NCBI GenBank assembly: GCA_947568835.1
Contig: OX387602.1
Coordinates: 5,612,570-5,676,569, forward strand
DNA: 64,000 nucleotides
Direction of reading: 5' to 3'
Source of the DNA: Protonemura montana
Taxonomy: Eukaryota; Arthropoda; Insecta; Plecoptera; Nemouridae
The notes under the pieces were generated by a model. The model did no database searches. It was not told where the DNA came from and worked only from the letters and a program-made list of their open reading frames with translations. Below, piece by piece: positions 1 through 11,400 of the stretch (its first letter is position 1; every line of letters starts with the position of its first letter). The position numbers and the translations under genes are program-made.

Positions 1-794
1 GTTGGAAACACCGGTTCTCGTGAGATCGCCGAAGTTTGAGGTAAAAGCATAGATTTTGTTTATTCAAATTTGTTCACTTTATTAATTAACACAGGTGTAG
101 GCTGGGCGCACTATATCTCAGATAGTATAAACCTTTACTTAAAAAAATATTCTCCAAATAGCCAAATTCTTGCTGGCGCTGATTAACTATCAACAGTGTG
201 TTATATAAAACTTTGTTTTCTATAAATCGCAGTGCCTAAGAGTACGGGTTGAACCACTTTTAATTCCGCCGAAAATAATAATAATCGAAACTTTTTGAAA
301 AGGGGATATTCAGGGAGTAAAATACTAGTTTGTCTGCCTTCTTATAAGGGTTAGTTTGTGCTTAACAATGCCAACTTAAAAATAATATAAAAAAAAAACA
401 TCGCAGGTCGTTTAACTCAAACCAATTTGTTTGAAATATTTTCAAACTTTGGTCGCTTTTCAAGCTTGGAAATCTTATCCTAGACCTTAATTAACACGTG
501 TGTGTTCATACATGTTTGAAGGCGAATCGATTAGTGTAGTAATACTATCGAATTATAAAAAACGACATAATTTCATTTCTTGATTAGAGTACGAGGATTA
601 GAGGGCCGAGTCTAATTAAGTTATTTTAAATCGGCAAGTAGGTTTGATTTTCCAGACACTTTAATGCCCTTCCACCAATCAACCCATGCCATCCCCCTCT
701 CCTCGAATCCCCACACTTGAAAACTACCCTTAAAGACCCTCAGCTATGCTAACACTTGCATGGGCATAAACCCAATACCATATACTCTGTTTAA
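1..794. other. Non-coding stretch, nothing recognised
   Basis: AT-rich sequence with stops in all frames and no recognisable domain, RNA gene or repeat family. It would be an intron or intergenic DNA if the coding-like stretch that follows is a real terminal exon. Confidence 0.5.
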
Positions 795-1052
795 GCGGTG
801 TTCCAACCAACGCGCGAAAAGAAGCCGCTTTCAGAGTCCTTCGTTAAACCACCTCTTCCACGCTGCGAAACAAGCACTCTGCCTTCGGCTTCAGGAGACA
901 GTCTTTATGCAAGTGTTCAAAGACCGGTGCGAGCCAAATTCACACTGGGCCCACCGAATATCACTGGATTCCGGTCAGAGAAAGAACTGGCATCAAGTGT
1001 CAATTTTTCAGTGGCGCTAAAAGAAATTAACAAACCGTTGACTAAGGAATAA
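795..1052 (+). CDS. Possible terminal coding exon of an unidentified upstream gene
   Basis: An open frame of about 85 codons begins right after an in-frame TAA at 792-794 and ends at the TAA at 1050-1052. It is richer in G+C than its flanks, and its codons and residues look protein-like (Pro, Ser, Lys, Glu mixed, no low-complexity run). Possible splice acceptors are the AG at 794-795 and the TTTCAG before AGTCC near 830. The hexamer AATAAA overlaps the stop. The residues SLYASV match the general ITIM-type pattern (S/I/V/L-x-Y-x-x-I/V/L), which would suit the cytoplasmic end of a membrane protein, but this is only a pattern match. I do not recognise the family. It could also be a chance ORF, because no upstream exon is in the window to confirm it. 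Confidence 0.28.
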   Translation, partial: AVFQPTREKKPLSESFVKPPLPRCETSTLPSASGDSLYASVQRPVRAKFTLGPPNITGFRSEKELASSVNFSVALKEINKPLTKE

Positions 1053-2204
1053 AAACTTCTGATTGGCTGTTGCCAAGCAAACAAAAATTAACGGGACTGT
1101 TAAGGGTCTTAACGATCTACTGAAGAACTTAAGTTAACCTAAGTTCTGACTTTGTGACTCCATAGAACTTTGTACAGGAGGTTCGTTCAAAATGATATTG
1201 AATGGGTTGTTCACTGGTCGTAAGAGCCGTGGTATTCACGAGGTACATCCAAAGTGGCTTAAGGTTTCACCCAAGTTTTGAGAGAGATCTACGGAATCGT
1301 ACGACATATCTTAGAAAACTGTAATTGCTATTTGATAGATGCGATGTGGAGTTTGAAATGTTTGATGTTATAAGTTTAATTTTTTTATTTGTTGCTTAAC
1401 AAGTATGTTTGGAATACACATTTGTAATGAGTAAATATAATAGCTGGGTCATCACGAGCGACATGAAAACCATGAGTAAATTTTATACTGACTGGCAGCC
1501 GGTGATTATGTACATATTCATTGGATAAATAATAAATCTACCATCAAAATCAATTTGATTGAAGTCAACTTAGTGCTTAAGTGGATGCCTGTTTGATCGT
1601 CGGTCAGTGTAAAACGATGATGTGGACAAACAAAACAAAAAAATTGCAAGGTATATGAATATTCTGCAAGTCGCAGTCTTTGATTCGAATGAATTCTCTT
1701 TAATCTTTTACCCAAGCAAACATACAGCACACATTTTAGAGTTTGTTCAAGTGTAATTTAAAATCTTCTTTGCTTTTTTTTTATATTTTCATTCGAACAG
1801 CTTGTCGTTCTATGATGAGCAAAGAGAAATATGTAGCAAATATCTTCTAAATATTCTGTAAAGGTATCGTTTGATCCGATTCCTTGGTCGTAGAGATTCA
1901 TCATGAAAAACCTGTTCAAAGCAAATTATGTGAATACAGTTACATAATACCTTCCCGTGTAGAATAAGTAATTTCATTTGACGTTCCGAATCTGCTCCCA
2001 TCAATAATTTAATTCACCTCTTTGACTTCTCAACTGTAATTGTCGTGTGTCGTACTTCCCACATCAATGGAAGACGACGCCACGCGATTCATCCTATTAC
2101 CACATAATACGACATGTCTTCTGAACTATTTTACTGCATCATTTTTTTTTTTAAATGGCTTCAACAAGAAGCCAGCCAATTAGCGTACTCTAAAAAAGGC
2201 ATAA
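1053..2204. other. Upstream flank of the ionotropic receptor gene
   Basis: AT-rich sequence without a coding signal. It should contain the promoter and 5' untranslated region of the IR75-like gene, but no TATA box, initiator or 5' UTR splice site can be fixed by eye. A T-run lies at about 2142-2152, shortly before the first exon. Confidence 0.4.
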
Positions 2205-2409
2205 ATGACGAAGTTTTCCAAGCCGTTTTCCGAGTTTTGCCGGAGTAGACTCGACGAAATGCTACTGTTGTGTGTCGTATCGGGTTTGTCGGCTCTGTGT
2301 TCTGCAAGTTTGCCGTCGCTGGGGCACGAGAAGAAGATAACAATAGCGGAGAAGTTTTACGAACAGAGGAAAGTTAGTGCGGTGACTGCGCTCATTTGCT
2401 GGGATAATC
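2205..2409 (+). CDS. IR75-like exon 1: signal peptide and start of the amino-terminal domain
   Basis: The first ATG (2205) directly follows an in-frame TAA and has a weak start context. A second in-frame ATG at 2259 has G at -3 and begins a typical signal peptide (MLLLCVVSGLSALCSA), so initiation there is more likely. After the signal peptide comes a segment ending in ALICWDN, the strand-plus-Cys-Trp pattern found near the start of IR75 amino-terminal domains. The donor is C|GTAAGT at 2410, and the exon ends in phase 1. Confidence 0.85.
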
Positions 2410-5400
2410 GTAAGTACATTAACGAAATGCTGGTCGTGCCCATGGCCGTAGATCGATAGGGGTTAGTGTGGCCGGCCACGATAATGCGAGTAATTATGTC
2501 ATGGGAAAATCTTGTCTCAACTCGTGGCTATTAGCAACATGGAAAATACATATTGCGCATTAACAAAAAAAAAAAAAAAATCCACGAAACTACAAAAGTT
2601 TAAAAATAAAAGAGATGATATATAATTTTGCTTGGGAGAATTTCGGAAAATAAACACCTCCCGTGGAAATCCAATATTTGTGGCATTTCTTGGAGTCGGG
2701 TATAATTTGCCTACAGAAAATTGAATCCAGAACAATGATGGAGTGAAAGAAAGTTATTTTAAAGTCCACCGCAATCTGGAAAAAGAAACTGTGTTCCGCC
2801 AACACGGAACATTGCAAACACAAGGCGCAGTTTCTTTTATATTCTGATTTATGTTCTTCCTTTTGAATACATCTTGACGCCAAGGCTCACGCGACAAATT
2901 TTCAAACACAACTTTGCCACATTGTCACGAGGAAATCTGCCACGAATTCGAATGCCACCTATGAGCTAGATAGCCAACTGAAATGTTTTCCCTTAACTTA
3001 CCGACGCTTGTTCAATGACGACGGGCTCGTGTCGATAAAGCAGGCGCCTAGATTTCCGCCGGATGTTGGTTTCGCTGTTTGCACGTAGGTGGCAGTCTAC
3101 GAAAGTTTCAACCGAAAGAAACAATTACAAGGTGCACGGAGCTCTCTGTCACTGAGCGATTAGGGGCAATTACCTTCAATGAACTAACTAAAAAGACGAA
3201 GTTTTACCTTACCCATTGAAAAGCCATCACCAATTGGAAACTTCTAACTGGAGAATTAAGCTCTTTAAACATAAAATACATACACCAGCCATTTTTTTAT
3301 AATTTGTCCAGGAAATCGTACCCTAGCAGTTTCGCGCTGTAGGATTATCGTTCCGAGTGACATGCGCAACTTTTTTAAAAGTGCAAAAAACATAATTTGT
3401 TCTTAAAAATGTGCAATAGAGATTCTATTTTGGATCGATCACCCATCGAATTTTGCCAAAAAAGATGAGAATGACGAAAAAAAAAACCGGCAATAAAACT
3501 CGAACGCGAAGTCTTACATAAATTTTACTTTAGACCTACGTTAGACCTACTTTAGAACTACGTCAAAGCATTTGAATAGTTGCACGAAGTTTTGATGAAG
3601 ACTCGGGCAATTATCAAGTTGAACAAATTTTCAAAATATTTCTTTGTAAAAGTTGGTTTGCAAAAGCACTGTTTGGCCGATTGTTTTCAAAACGTGACAG
3701 AACTGCCGCTTGACGATTTCAAAGGTGTGCCACAAATCGGGTCTAGATCATTCTAGCTATTTGATCAGTAGAAAGTGGAGACAAACGAAGGGGGAGCTTT
3801 ACTTTACCTGGTAGTCAAATTAACTGTGGTTCTTGGCAGATGAGCTATCATTTTTCCGAGCGATGGCTGCCCTCGGTATCAAACTGTCTATCGCGCGCGG
3901 AAATTCAGCCGCTAAAGTGATCAAGGACAGGCACGACGATTATTTCTACCGCAGCGGAATTTTCGTGGACGCTTCCTGCCCCGGCGCTCGCAACTTTTTG
4001 GAAATGGTGAGTGTTTACCCAGTCGTGAGATTTCAAAGCCCAAACTGTAATCGCTATCGTTCAATTATCAACGGACTATATATTCTTTTGATATTGGCTC
4101 TCTTCGGAGCACTTATTAGGTATTGGGCAAATACTATAAGCGTTCAGAAGCTGACAGTGACACATTTCCGATATAACTATAATCGATTATGTTGCCGCTC
4201 TGTGTTGTATTATTGGACGCTCTAAGGAATTACGTTCTCTGAAATTACTCCTATCGGTATCGTGAGGGGTATTTGACAGGAGGCTTTAATTATTGTCGAA
4301 AATCCAATTATCTCATTATCTCTCACGAGCCACATAACAGCTGACATTTCGCCTGTCACATGACATAAACTAAACGCGTCGTATCGCAACGCGAGATCGC
4401 ATCGCGTTCGTGTAAGACGGGTCAGTACCAACCAAAACAAACCACTCAGAATTACAAGGAAAGCATGCGATTTAGGTTGAAACTTAACGCTTCGAATGTT
4501 TCGCTTCGCAGGCATCCCGAGAAAAGCTGTTCACCATCCTCCGCAACTGGCTGATTCTTGACGACAAGACATCTTGGACGCGGGCAACGAGCGAGAACAC
4601 GACCGCAACAGACAGAACGACCCATTTTTCGGACAGAGCTCGAAAACAGCTCGCCGACGTCCACATGCTGCCTGACAGCAGAGTAACTTGGTGCCAGCGT
4701 GTCAACGCGCCCGCCAACGCACCACTCGACACCGACACGTTGTTCTTCTACGAGGTTTACAAGCCATGCATTGGCTATCCATTGGAAGCGACTCTTGTCG
4801 GGGAGATAAGTGTGGGGAGAAACACGAAGATGAGTCTCCAGGAGAGGGACTCGGCGACGGCAGGACGCGGTGATCTGAAAGGCGCGTCTCTGAAAGCGGC
4901 GACAGTTGTGAGTATATGTAGCACGTATATCTGTAGTGACATCTTTATCTTTCGAGTAGGAGGGTGGTGTGTGGCATCGGCAAGCGTTGCCCTACATTTA
5001 TATAATACTTATCGTGGGAAGGGAAAATTCGATTGCAACGTTTCAAAAGTTGCGTGATAAGATGTTGGTTGTGTTTGTGTTGATGTTGAAGGCTTTGGTG
5101 TTGTTGAAGGAGAGCTTTTTTTTCTTGTGATATGTCAAAGTATAAGCGATAGTGTTAAACGTTGTAAAGGGATGAAGACGAGCTCTATGCTGGATCCACG
5201 TGATGTATGTGTTCAATTTCCGAATTTGAATCTTGTAAGAATATGAATTAGTCACTTGGCCCGTTGTAATTTGAGGTAAGTTAAATACTTGTTTGAAATA
5301 AGCACGTAAAATTTTGTTTATTCATTCAAAATTGAAGCTGCATAGTTTTCGCTTCTTTGTAAAAATTATAATCTTGGCATGAATACCTTCATTGCACCGA

Positions 5401-8400
5401 GAATTTTATTAAAAATAATATCAAAGCGCATAAAATGTGTTCATAAAATTCTAAATTACATCCATAAACTGTGGAAATGGCATGCAAAAGGTCATGTAAA
5501 GAAAATCAGAAAATTTTTGAATTCCGTGCACAGATAGAAGTAATGAAATAATGGAATCAAATTATCTAGATTACATGTTGCAGATCCAATTCCCGGAACA
5601 CTTCACTACGATGTACGATCTGAACAAGAAAAGCTGGGACCCTTGGACCAAGATTCACCACCCTATCGCCCTTTACTTGGCCAGGCAGCTAAATTTCAGG
5701 CAAGCGCTTACTACGTCACAAAATTTCACAAAACACAGCGCCACGGTGAAACCTTTCCCATAACCACATCACTCAAAAATCTGATCTATCGGTCATCTTC
5801 ATAATCACAAGCCGTAACCACCATTTGAGTGACATACCACTAGGGCGAGGACACAAGCCAAAAGCTTTATCGTACTCGCTTTGGCAACACAGCAAAGCCT
5901 GATGGTATTAAGCGAGATAGTAACACAACAAACCGGTGACTTGGTTCGGTATTTGAAAGGCCTTTCAGAAATGCCTTTGACACAGCGACCAAGTCCCCAG
6001 TAGGCGCATCCTATCGACTCGTCAGCCATGTAAAAGCATTCTTCTCTTCTAAACCTCGTGTATGTGTAACCGTTTTACGTTTATCGGTTGGTGAAAAAAT
6101 ATATTATAAAAACTTCTTAGTGTTATGTCTCTCCCCGGCACTGTGAGGGCAGCTAGTGTAGGTAGATCCCGGTGAGAAAGTAACATTCTGTTGGTATGTG
6201 ACCGCTGTTATATTGTGGCGGCAGCAGTAGCAATTGCGAGGTTATGCGTACCACACGTCTGTCTAGGTTAGCGAAATTATGTTCTGTCTCAGATGCCAGG
6301 CCACGCGTCAGTGCTTACGACTGGGAACGAGTTTGATTGGCGTGGCCCAGATCAATTATAAACGACTGAAGCAGCAAACAGTTGCCTGTCTGCTTGTTCG
6401 CTGCTGGTTTAGCAAGGTGGTTGCTTGTTTGTAAACGAATTCTATCCACGGTGAAAACATGCGGCTATTTGCACCAGAAACGCTCTTTTTTTAATCAAAT
6501 GATTGGCAGCCCGGCTACAAACTAAAAGATACACGTTTGGGAAGAGTGCAATTTTGATTACGCAAAAACAAAGATGAAAATTGTGTTAGCTGACGGAAAT
6601 TCTCTTTAGTTTTTGTAACTAGGGGTGTACTCTATTATTAGGAACACCAATAACCTCTCAAAAAATGGGTGCCCAACCGGAAACTCGAACCCCAATTGCC
6701 ACCAGTCGTGGGTGTTACTCTGTCACGAAGTTGATAGTGTTTCCCATAAAAAAAAAACTTTGGCCATTGCATGCATTTCATTCATTTCAAATTGTCATCC
6801 ATTTCAAAGGCATTGATGATTTTAAACTGTTTGTAACTAAACCATTTGTACTACAATCATTTGTAGGCTGAGCTTTATAAAACCAGTCAAGCCAAGAAAC
6901 ACATCTTCGAGACCACTTTTAACATAGCTTGTTCCCTACCAACAGCCTTGAGCTGACGATCTTGAACAGCTATGGGTGGCAGGCCCCGAACGGCTCATTC
7001 GATGGCATGATGGGCATGCTACAGAGGTACGAGGTGGAGCTGACGGCTACTGGTATCTTCATGCGTCTCGACCGCATGGAGTTGGTGGACTTCACGGCAG
7101 ACACGTACATGATACGGTGAGAATCATCAAGGGATGGTTTCTTGGACTTGCGCCCAGTACATTTCATGTACAAGCGCATAGTCTGAGAAAGATAATTTTG
7201 TATCGGCATCGCCGATACGACACGTTGTCATACATCACAAATAATATCTTGGGAGAGGATGAATACCGTTTGTTTATTGTCAAGGTATTCGAACCCTTCC
7301 CTCACCCCCCCCCCCCCCCACACCGTTCACAAGAAATTAAGTGTTATAATTTAGTATTTAATCATAGTCGTATCAAAACGATACGCATAGATAATGTAAA
7401 AAAAAAAAAACGCACAGAGTAGTTGCATTCAATGGTGATTTGCTTTGGTATAACACCAATTGCATTTATACTATCAAAAGAAATGATAAAACTCTTAGCA
7501 ATTAAATACCTTTGTCTAGGTTTAATTGTACACCAGAACTTAACGTGTTATGTTTTTTCTTGCATAGTTGGGACGATTTCAGCTTGAAAAGTTTATGGAC
7601 AAAGAATTGACACATCACGGATTCAGTCACAAACATCTTGTTCGTTGCAAAGAGAAAACACGCGTTCCCGCTCAGCGTCGCAAAACCCAAAAAGCTGAAC
7701 GTCTGGAGCGGCTGTTATTATTCTTTGGGAAATCGACACCATTGCGACGAATTGGCATCGCGGGAAACGAACACCATGTACTTGAACGGAGCCGTGCCAT
7801 TGTTCTTGCATCGGCTCGCGGTGTCTTGCACATTATAGCTTTGGCCTCGAATGGCGATGTGTTGTGGAGTAGAAACTTTCCCATTGTCTGTACAGTTTTC
7901 AACGGCGATACTTCTTATATCGGAAACCTTAACTTGCTAATGACTCATTAAAAAGTCCCGTGGGAAGATTGATAAATCAAAGTGAGCGAAGTAAAAGAAT
8001 TCGTCGATTTCCGTTCAGGGTTTAAGGCATTTACGAGCGACGCGTCGTAAAACAGACGTCGTTAAACAGTTTTAACGTTTTATACCCCGTTTGCGCTAAG
8101 AGAAGAGTAGAGCCGCCAAACTGGTCAAACAAAGATAACACCACTTTGAGATGAGTGCCAGCTAGCTGGAGCCACCTTCTGGTGATGGCATCATCTTTCA
8201 CATCAAGGTCACAACAACGGGTAAACTGAACATTTTTTATCGACAAAAGCAATTTAACGGTAGAGTACAGCATCTGGAGGAATCTCTGTGACTATTTTGT
8301 GCGTCGCTTTTTTTTTTACTCCTAAACAAAATTCACGGAGAAAATGCTCATTAGAGCCCTGAGCTAAACATGGTAATTGTTATTGGTAAAGAATAAACAA

Positions 8401-11400
8401 GCGCAACTGTATTCACTAATTGTGTTCGCAAATTCCACCAGAGAATCTGTTAATTCAGTTTTATTTAACTCCTGAACGCAGCCCGCAGAGCAGGTACGGC
8501 TCGGCATCGCTGCAAGGAAAGAAATATCTTGTTCAACTACAGTAAAAAAAAAAGATCTCTCTGTGCGATGAAACGGCAATTCTACCAATTAGTTCTTCTC
8601 ATCATTCATGATTATAATTAAATTATTTTTAACAGTAATCTTCTCCTAGACGCAGTCTGCAGTACAAACGTGCGTATCAAGTGACATTGCGTAGCCTTTA
8701 AAAAAATGCATTAATGCCCTTTAAATTGGAGGAGTTACCTAATTTCAAAACAATCCATCGTGTCACAAATACCGAACGCCAACTTTGACCTCGCGTACCA
8801 AGAAAACTCACGGCAGCACATCATCTGTCTCTCACCAAATCCTCATCCCGATGCGAAAATTAAACATTTACCACGTGCCTCCCCATCTCTTTCGCAGAGC
8901 GGCTATTTTATTCAGACAACCCCCGCTGTCGAGCGTAAACAACATTTTCTTGGTGCCGTTCAGCAGCAGCGTGTGGCTGAGTTGTGCCTCGTTGTGTGCC
9001 ATCACGTTCCTTGTGCTAGCCACACAAATCTTCTACTCGGCTACCGCATGCATGGGCGGTGTGGCCAAAGACTCGCCGGGCCACGGCAAAGAACACATCA
9101 CTGTGTGGGACGTGGTCACATATGTATTCTGCATTGTGTGCCAGCAAGGTAATCTACTGGTGCAATTAGTGCACTGCATCGATCTCCTGGAAGGTACTCA
9201 ATGCTTGAACGTGCAACGCTTGCCGCGAGAGTGTTTTCTAATTAGAGTAGATTGTTTGGCTAGCTTGAACATTTGGAAAGAAAATGGAAATGTACAAATT
9301 GGCAATTAAAATTTAACGAGCCGGCAAATCACTCGAAGGATCTTTTCTTGTAATCATATCACCGTATTTATGATCTTGTTGATTGCGCATGAAATTATAT
9401 GAGTTCAGTTCTCTTTTATACTCGTTGTAATAGTTGGCATTCACATAAATCTTTCTTGGAAATGTTGATCCTTATCTCGTCTCTTATCTTGTTAAAGCAA
9501 AGCTATTCTTTACTCACTTCTCTCAACCATTCTTCTGGATTCCCTTGATCAACACTAGCTACCAATAGACCCATTCTTTTCTGTAAGCCAATAGTGTTTA
9601 ATATAAATAGTGTGTATACACTATTAGGTAAGGCGTGACTCAATAGTAAAATCAAAACTAACTCGTCTCTCACAAATAGAACGTGGTCCACAGATTAAAA
9701 TAAAATTAGACAATCAATACCAGATAATACATAAAGTAGACATGAGTCTAAAAACAATCACAATACCAGATAACTTTGCATGACACCATCACAATCAAAT
9801 CTATCCATTTCTACAAACTAATTCCCTGACCAATCCCTGTTTTTTTACGCGTTCCAGGCTTCCACACCGTGCCCAACGGCCTGTCGGCTAGGATCACTGT
9901 GTTCGTTGTATCTTTGGCTAGCCTCTTCCTCTTCACTTCGTTCTCTGCCAACATCGTGGCGTTGCTCCAGACGCCCAGCACTGCCATCCAGAATCTAGTT
10001 GATCTGATGGAGAGTCCCTTGAAGCTGTTTATAGAAAACATCACCTACAATAAGCACTACGTGCAAGTACGTATCAGTAAGCTGGTAATTATCGAAGCTT
10101 GGGTAACACTTGAGATTATAACAATTATACATCTGCTTGTTTCGAATGCCCGGCAATTCCCGCTGAACAACTCTTCGCATTTGTAGTGACGAGATCATGA
10201 TACATTTGAAGTAGGCGCCTATGCTAAGTCAGTGATTGTGTAACGATGTTGTCATCGGCACACATTCAACGCACGAAGGGCAGAAAGGTCCGGGGCGTTC
10301 GAGATATGTGGTCGTTTTCCGATCCAGAAAAGTCGAACAATTTGTTGTTTGTCTTTACAAACATATTTCATAATTGCATTCCTTTACATTTTTTAACCTG
10401 GAGTTTTCGAATGAGCTATGGCGAGACAGCCCAAGTAAAAAAAAATTAAATTAAATGTCTTTGAAATCTGTGACCACATTTTTGATTGACAACTTTATGA
10501 ATAGTTACACCTTCCAAATAACAAGCTACATAATTTGCAGACAATTTTAAAGTCTCAAACATATCCTTGAGGTCTTGTAAGATCATGTCTTGCTTGCGAG
10601 AAGAAACAATGGTTTTTGTCTTTGAAACTAAGAAAATCCGTGCCATTTTGTATACCTTTGTATTTCGCAAACATGTAACTAAATATCGGTATTGATCTAA
10701 AAATACGCCCTGCATGAATTCACGGTCTAGAAACAAACAAATTAAAATCCTGGAAATTAAAACGATAATCTTCTCTTTGTTGTTTCCACATCGCTTGAAG
10801 CTACATTAAAATTGGTTTTGCTGCGAAAAAATCGCTGGTTGCAAAAGCGTATGCTGATAATGTTGATTTCTATAAAGCTTCAAACAACGCTCTACGTAGG
10901 AGCAGCTCGTGGATTAAACTCGAATCCTCCATTTTACAAACTCCTAGCTGAAACCCGCAGAGCAATAAAGGCGCAAACAAACTCCTGAATGCAACCCGCA
11001 GAGCAAATTTAGATAATCCTTTCACAAACTCCTGGATGCAACCCGCAGAGCATTCTTGGGTCAACCAATCACAAACTTCAAGATTCATCCTCCAGAGCAA
11101 TGGCCCTTTTGCGGCCCACCCCATCCATTTTGGCAAAGACATAGCGCAGGCTGTCTAACCCGTTAACATCAACTTTGATTTTAAATACGGGTTATATCGT
11201 TCGGTACGTCAGAACCAACTATTACTCTCAAGTTCTGTTTTCGAAGAGGAAGTACGCAACTTCTCCGGCGGCTACGCAGACCACCGTCGACGACTGACCT
11301 TTCAGAACTGGTTCCTCTCATGTTTCCAGGAGAGTACCGACCAGGTCACTAGACAACTTATCCGACGCAAGCTCTCTGGCCGAGAGTCTCCGTACCTGGA

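Larger units (their letters stand above)
7117..8897 (+). other. Intron 5 of the IR75-like gene with a G+C-rich patch
   Basis: It contains a perfect 8-bp-arm hairpin (7200-7218), a run of 15 C (7305-7319), a G+C-rich patch at about 7570-7950 that is open in several frames but matches no family I know, and one isolated copy of the ~30-bp box at 8464-8493. Confidence 0.6.

Noticed and set aside
6640..6745. tRNA or tRNA-derived SINE on the minus strand (GGTTCGAGTTTCC resembles a B box)
   Set aside because: No matching A box at the right distance and no cloverleaf pairing could be drawn. A similar B-box-like string near 23935-23955 fails in the same way.
7117..8897. An extra IR exon between exons 5 and 6
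   Set aside because: Exon 5 (phase 2) joins exon 6 directly to give continuous IR75 sequence (FTADTYMIR then AAILFRQPPL). Inserting the 7568 frame would add residues with no IR counterpart.
10446..10736. 96-codon minus-strand ORF in IR intron 7
   Set aside because: It does not resemble a known protein, has no splice or start context of note, and lies inside a confirmed intron of a + strand gene.
10936..11100. CRISPR-like look: conserved ~30-bp repeats with unlike spacers
   Set aside because: Only four units with imperfect repeats and 11-18-base uneven spacers, in the intron of an insect gene with no cas genes. A CRISPR array needs near-identical repeats and longer, uniform spacers.
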